Source of the DNA: Gentiana macrophylla
Lineage: Eukaryota; Streptophyta; Magnoliopsida; Gentianales; Gentianaceae
Length of the DNA stretch: 64,000 nucleotides
Assembly (NCBI GenBank): GCA_026214975.1
Contig: CM047813.1
Span: forward strand, 33,169,078 to 33,233,077
Direction of reading: 5' to 3'
Below, piece by piece: positions 60,392 through 64,000 of this stretch. Within the stretch, counting starts at the first letter, position 1, and every line of letters begins with the position of its first letter. The notes beneath the pieces were generated by a model. It was not told the origin of the DNA. It was given only the letters and a program-made list of their open reading frames with translations, and made no database searches. The translations under genes and the position numbers were made by a program.

Positions 60392-62062
60392 TAGGTGGAA
60401 TGGCTTGCGCGGGATCGGCCGGTGGTTCTCAACCACTGCACGAGCATCCATTTAGGCTACCGGGCCAATGCGAGGACGGTAATTAATTAACTTTCTTTTT
60501 TTTTCTAGTATGATTATTCTTATTTCGTTGAATTAACATTGACACCGATACTGCAGATCATATAGCAGATAATGAGTATGAGGAATTCATACAATCACCT
60601 CCATTCCCGAAAAAGAAGCAGGGTGAACGTGGACCTGCAAAAGGTATCACCGTCCAAGCCCTCAAGAGAAAGTTAGGGGGCTTGATTCCTCTTATATAGG
60701 ATCCTAGATTTCCCAAAGTTCAAAAGGCATTGGGAAGATACGCGAAGGATTTTGAGTCTGAGACAGGGAAGTCGTGAGGTCCCATGTTCCCTGTTACACC
60801 CCGACCTGGCAAAAGGTGGATGACCGACTTAAAGATTTAATATGGGAAGAACTTCGGGTACTTAGCTATTCAAATTGTTGACACTTTCAAATTTTAAGTT
60901 TCATTATATTAATTTAGAAACCAATCGTTTCATTTCTTGTGTTTTCAGGCATCGTTCCAACCCCTTGAGCCTATTCACCGCGATGCCGTGCTGAAAAGCG
61001 CCGGTACTTCATTCAGAAAATGGAAGGCTAGGCTAAGGAAGGATGTAGATGAACACAACAACAAGGGGTTGCCAGGGTCTTGTCCCCGACCCAGGGATGT
61101 GTTTTCACAGCAACAATGGGAAGTGTTTCTCCGCCACCTTAGTACTGCTGCTTTTAAGGTAAAGCTTTTATTCCATTACATGTGTTACGTACATTCGATT
61201 ATTATTACTTGTTACTTTTTATATATAATACAATAGTACTATTTTTTTTTACAGAAAAGATCTGATCAGAATAAGAAGAATCGCGCCGGGAGTAAATATG
61301 TAGGCCGCCAAGGACGAAAGCCTATTGTCGTAGTTCGATGGGATAAGTTAAGAAGGGTAAGTATTAGGAAATAAATCCCTATGACTTCATTTTTTTGAAT
61401 TTTCATAACTAATATTTTTGTTTTTTCAAGGGTAATGTGAGTCTGAGTGAAGATCCTTTGGGGCAGGATCCTATCCATGTATGGGCGAGCAAGCATAAGA
61501 ATGCTGACGGTTCTTTTCTCAACAGTGACGCGGAGGCTGCTTACGTAAGTGCCAAACGTTGTATATATTTCAATTCAATACCTTCACATTTTCCTTTTCC
61601 TTATCTTAACTGCCAACGATATATGTTGTGTTTAGAGGAGGCTGGATGATTGGCGTGCTATGATTGCACCAGGTCGACCGATGACTTTTGAAGATGAGGA
61701 GGCAATCTTTTAGGCTGCCTTAGGAACTAGTCGAGGTTATTTGATTGGCCTTGGCCCTACGCAATCTTCCTCCATATCCAATTCATCACAATCGGCCCAG
61801 TCTTCAGCATCGTCATCTTCTTACCATCAAGAATGAAATATGCAGATTGAAGAACATAGAAAGTCTCATGATCAGTTGGTGAAGTTAACCAAAAAAACAA
61901 GAGAATAAAAACAAAAAACAAGGGGCTCTTCTCAAATTGTTGCTGACTAATCTTAAGGCTAAGGAACCGGATATGCAAATAGAGGCTAGCTCATCATCTT
62001 CCGATGACGATTCTGACGATTCTGAAGATGATTCTCAAGTTGATCTTGACGATGATGAGTAG
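60392..62062 (+). pseudogene. CACTA 2 Transposase_24-type (TnpA-like) gene
   Basis: Exons about 60400-60480 (ACAGSAGGSQPLHEHPF), 60555-60900, 60937-61160 (FQPLEPIHRDAVLKSAG; CPRPRDVFSQQQWE), 61255-61357, 61431-61544 and 61635-62062. The end is a Ser then Asp-rich tail and TAG at 62060-62062. This copy is better preserved than in CACTA 1, but in-frame stops occur near 60700 and 61712, so it is probably inactive. The family role is binding the element ends. Confidence 0.75.
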
Positions 62063-62269
62063 ACATTGTAGAGGAAACTATTCTTACTTTTGGAAACATT
62101 GCACAACTTTGTATTTTACGTAACATTTTTTGTTTATGCATTTTTTTTTGTTATCAATCCTCGTTTATAAATACATCTGTTATTGATTTTGGAAAAACAG
62201 GATTGGATTGATTTAATAGCATGGGAGGCCATGCAAAAACAAAAAAAAATATTTAAAAAAAATATATAT

Positions 62270-62888
62270 TTAAAGGGACGACATGTCGTCCCTTTAAATG
62301 TATTTCTGGAAATTTTATAAAATTATTTTTTGTACCCAAATTTATTTTAAGGGACGACATTTGTCGTCCCTTTAAATGTTTTCTATAAAAAAAGGATTTT
62401 TTGTATTAAATTTTAATGAAAATTAAATATATAATCTTTGAAGGGACGAAATTGTCGTCCCAAAAAACGTCGTTATAAAAAATTAAATTTTTTTCTTATT
62501 AAATTTTATAATTAAGAATAAAAATATATTCTTTTAAGGGACGACATTGTCGTCCAAACAAAGTTTTTTTATAAAAAAAATTTATTTTTTTCCTGATAAT
62601 ATGTTTTTTGAAATTAAATGAATCATCTTTATAGGGACGACAATGTCGTCCTTTCAAATAATGTCATGTCAGCAAGTTGAATTTTCTGAGAAAAGGTCGT
62701 GCCATGTCAGCATTCTTTTAACGGGACGATTTTGTCGTCCCTTCAAAGATGGCCGTTGTTTAAAGGGACAAAGCGGAAGGGACGGCTTTATAGGGATGAC
62801 GTGTCGTCCCATTAAACGTTTTTTGGGACGACATAGCCTTTGAAGGGACGACAAAATGTCGTCCCTTTAAACCTGTTTTCTTGTACTG
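62270..62888. repeat. CACTA 2 right subterminal and terminal repeats
   Basis: GGGACGACATGTCGTCCC (about 62275-62293), GGGACGACATTTGTCGTCCC (62351-62370) and seven or more further copies to 62872. The element ends GTTTTCTTGTACTG. Confidence 0.9.
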
Positions 62889-62891
62889 AGT

Positions 62892-63440
62892 GAATCCCAT
62901 TGATCGACTCATAAATCTACGAGTGCTTTATAATTACGTCCAATATCCACCGTACGAGCATCTCACATTAAGAAGAAAAGAATAAAGTCAAAAGATAATA
63001 ATGCACACCATGATATTATGACGATCTTTGGTCTAAGGATAATTACACAAGTGTTACAATTAATGACACTTATTTATATAAGCGGGTCAATCCAACGTAC
63101 CTATTCTCAATACATGTTCACGTACATGTCCAAGTGTCACTACATTTTAAAGGATGAGATCCATTACTATCTTCATAAGATAGAAGACACCCGGTACATG
63201 CTAGTCTATCTATATTAATCATGTTCCGTTTATTAACACTATGACTAGGGATAGTTTAAGAATTAAATCTTTTACCCTGAATCAAGTTCTCATCAATCAT
63301 ATCTCTATATAATTTTTTATCATGATTTAATTTTAGGAACGTTGTCTTATAATTATTTAAACTAAATAAATCATATGATAACAATATGCCATTTTATTTA
63401 TACATAAACATAAAAGTGTACAAATAAAGACCTGGCCCAA
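62892..63440. other. AT-rich intergenic, no gene
   Basis: No repeats or frames of note. Confidence 0.4.
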
Positions 63441-64000
63441 TTGGGTTTAAGTCACTACATTTCTCTTTCCCCGAACGGGTTTGGTATGTCGTTTGAACAA
63501 ATCGTTGTATGGGCTATGCCATGCCCTAGGTGTTGGTTCGCCAAGTTGGCCCCGGCACTCAAAGCGTATAGATTCCGTCGATCATACTCTGATTACTCTT
63601 CTTTTATTCTATGTCAGTCCACTGTGACTATTAATGTCCTAGTATACGTTGATGGCCTTACTATTTCTGGCAATGATTGATCCGCCATAAACACGCTTAA
63701 GCAGTATCTTGGCCAAGACCTTGGGATGTTGAAATACTTTCTAGGCCTGGAATTCGCTCGCAACCCGATGTCAATTTTTATGTCAGCTCAAATACACCCT
63801 GGACATTGTCTTGTAAGCTGGGTTACCAGGTGTGAAACTGGAACATGTGCCTATTGAATTAAATCATCATCTAGCTGTAGTTACCAGCCCTTTACTAGAT
63901 GATCATGAATCTTATTGCCGATTGGTTTGGCGTCTTGTCGACATTGGGGCTACATGTCCGGATTTGTCGTATTGCGTGCACATCATGGAACATTTTATGC
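63441..64000 (+). pseudogene. Copia reverse transcriptase remnant (continues past window)
   Basis: Frame 63441-63680 contains PRCWFAKLAPALKAYRF and SYSDYSSFILCQ, then VLVYVDGLTISGND, the RT core with YVDG in place of YVDD, then a stop. Downstream in shifted frames are LGMLKYFLGLEFAR and a P-rich RT tail (about 63715-63960). The second catalytic aspartate is lost, so this RT is inactive whatever the frameshifts. Confidence 0.87.

Larger units (their letters stand above)
55750..62888 (+). mobile_element. CACTA transposon 2, internally deleted, 7.1 kb
   Basis: Left end CACTACAAGAAAAGG (55750). Right end inverted CAGTACAAGAAAAC (62888), with one base changed in the terminus. The 3-bp target duplication AGT lies at 55747-55749 and 62889-62891. 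It is of the same family as CACTA 1 but in opposite orientation. The catalytic TNP2, DUF4218 and most of DUF4216 are missing, so it would depend on a transposase made elsewhere. Confidence 0.92.

Overview
The window is plant nuclear DNA from a repeat-dense, AT-rich region, most likely of a eudicot, although the sequence does not identify the species. It is about 90% transposable-element sequence and holds only one recognisable host gene. There are no rRNA genes, no convincing functional tRNA genes, no CRISPR arrays and nothing operon-like. I found no undescribed biological system. The interest lies in the nesting order, a long direct duplication, element-internal satellites and a broken host gene.

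Layout. (1) 1-7103 is a mosaic of two related Copia families, called A (LTR about 1.81 kb) and B (LTR about 1.84 kb) here. The same mosaic recurs at 33548-40647. (2) 7104-17572 is a large CACTA (En/Spm) transposon on the minus strand. It carries decayed versions of the whole transposase domain set (Transpos_assoc, TNP2/Transposase_21, DUF4218, DUF4216, Transposase_24). (3) 17573-22650 holds a GEM-like (GRAM-domain) gene on the minus strand, with four exons and an in-frame stop in the last exon. A second copy of its promoter abuts the CACTA end. MITE-like, fold-back and tandem repeats lie between the two promoters. (4) About 24.5-51.2 kb is a Ty3/Gypsy element whose gag is split by a 22.25-kb insertion at 26612-48862, flanked by the duplicated GGGAG. 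This insertion is element B, and element A (28422-37661 plus a leader tail to 39214) is nested inside B's 5' LTR. A second, short Copia fragment (49270-50403) also interrupts the Gypsy gag. (5) 51290-54697 is a minus-strand Copia remnant (family C) with gag, protease, integrase, an LTR and a PBS, capped by a small LINE insertion with a 41-bp target duplication. (6) 55750-62888 is a second CACTA element, plus strand, with an AGT target duplication. It is a deletion derivative of the same family and carries a 147-bp tandem array. (7) 63441-64000 is another decayed Copia reverse transcriptase running off the edge.

None of the element proteins is intact. Families A, B and the Gypsy element are full of stops and frameshifts. 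The two CACTA elements share palindromic subterminal motifs, so a transposase from an intact relative elsewhere could in principle recognise both; that is inference. Dated by nesting, the Gypsy element came first, then B inside it, then A inside B, then the rearrangement that joined the A leader to the B LTR, and finally the duplication of that joint.
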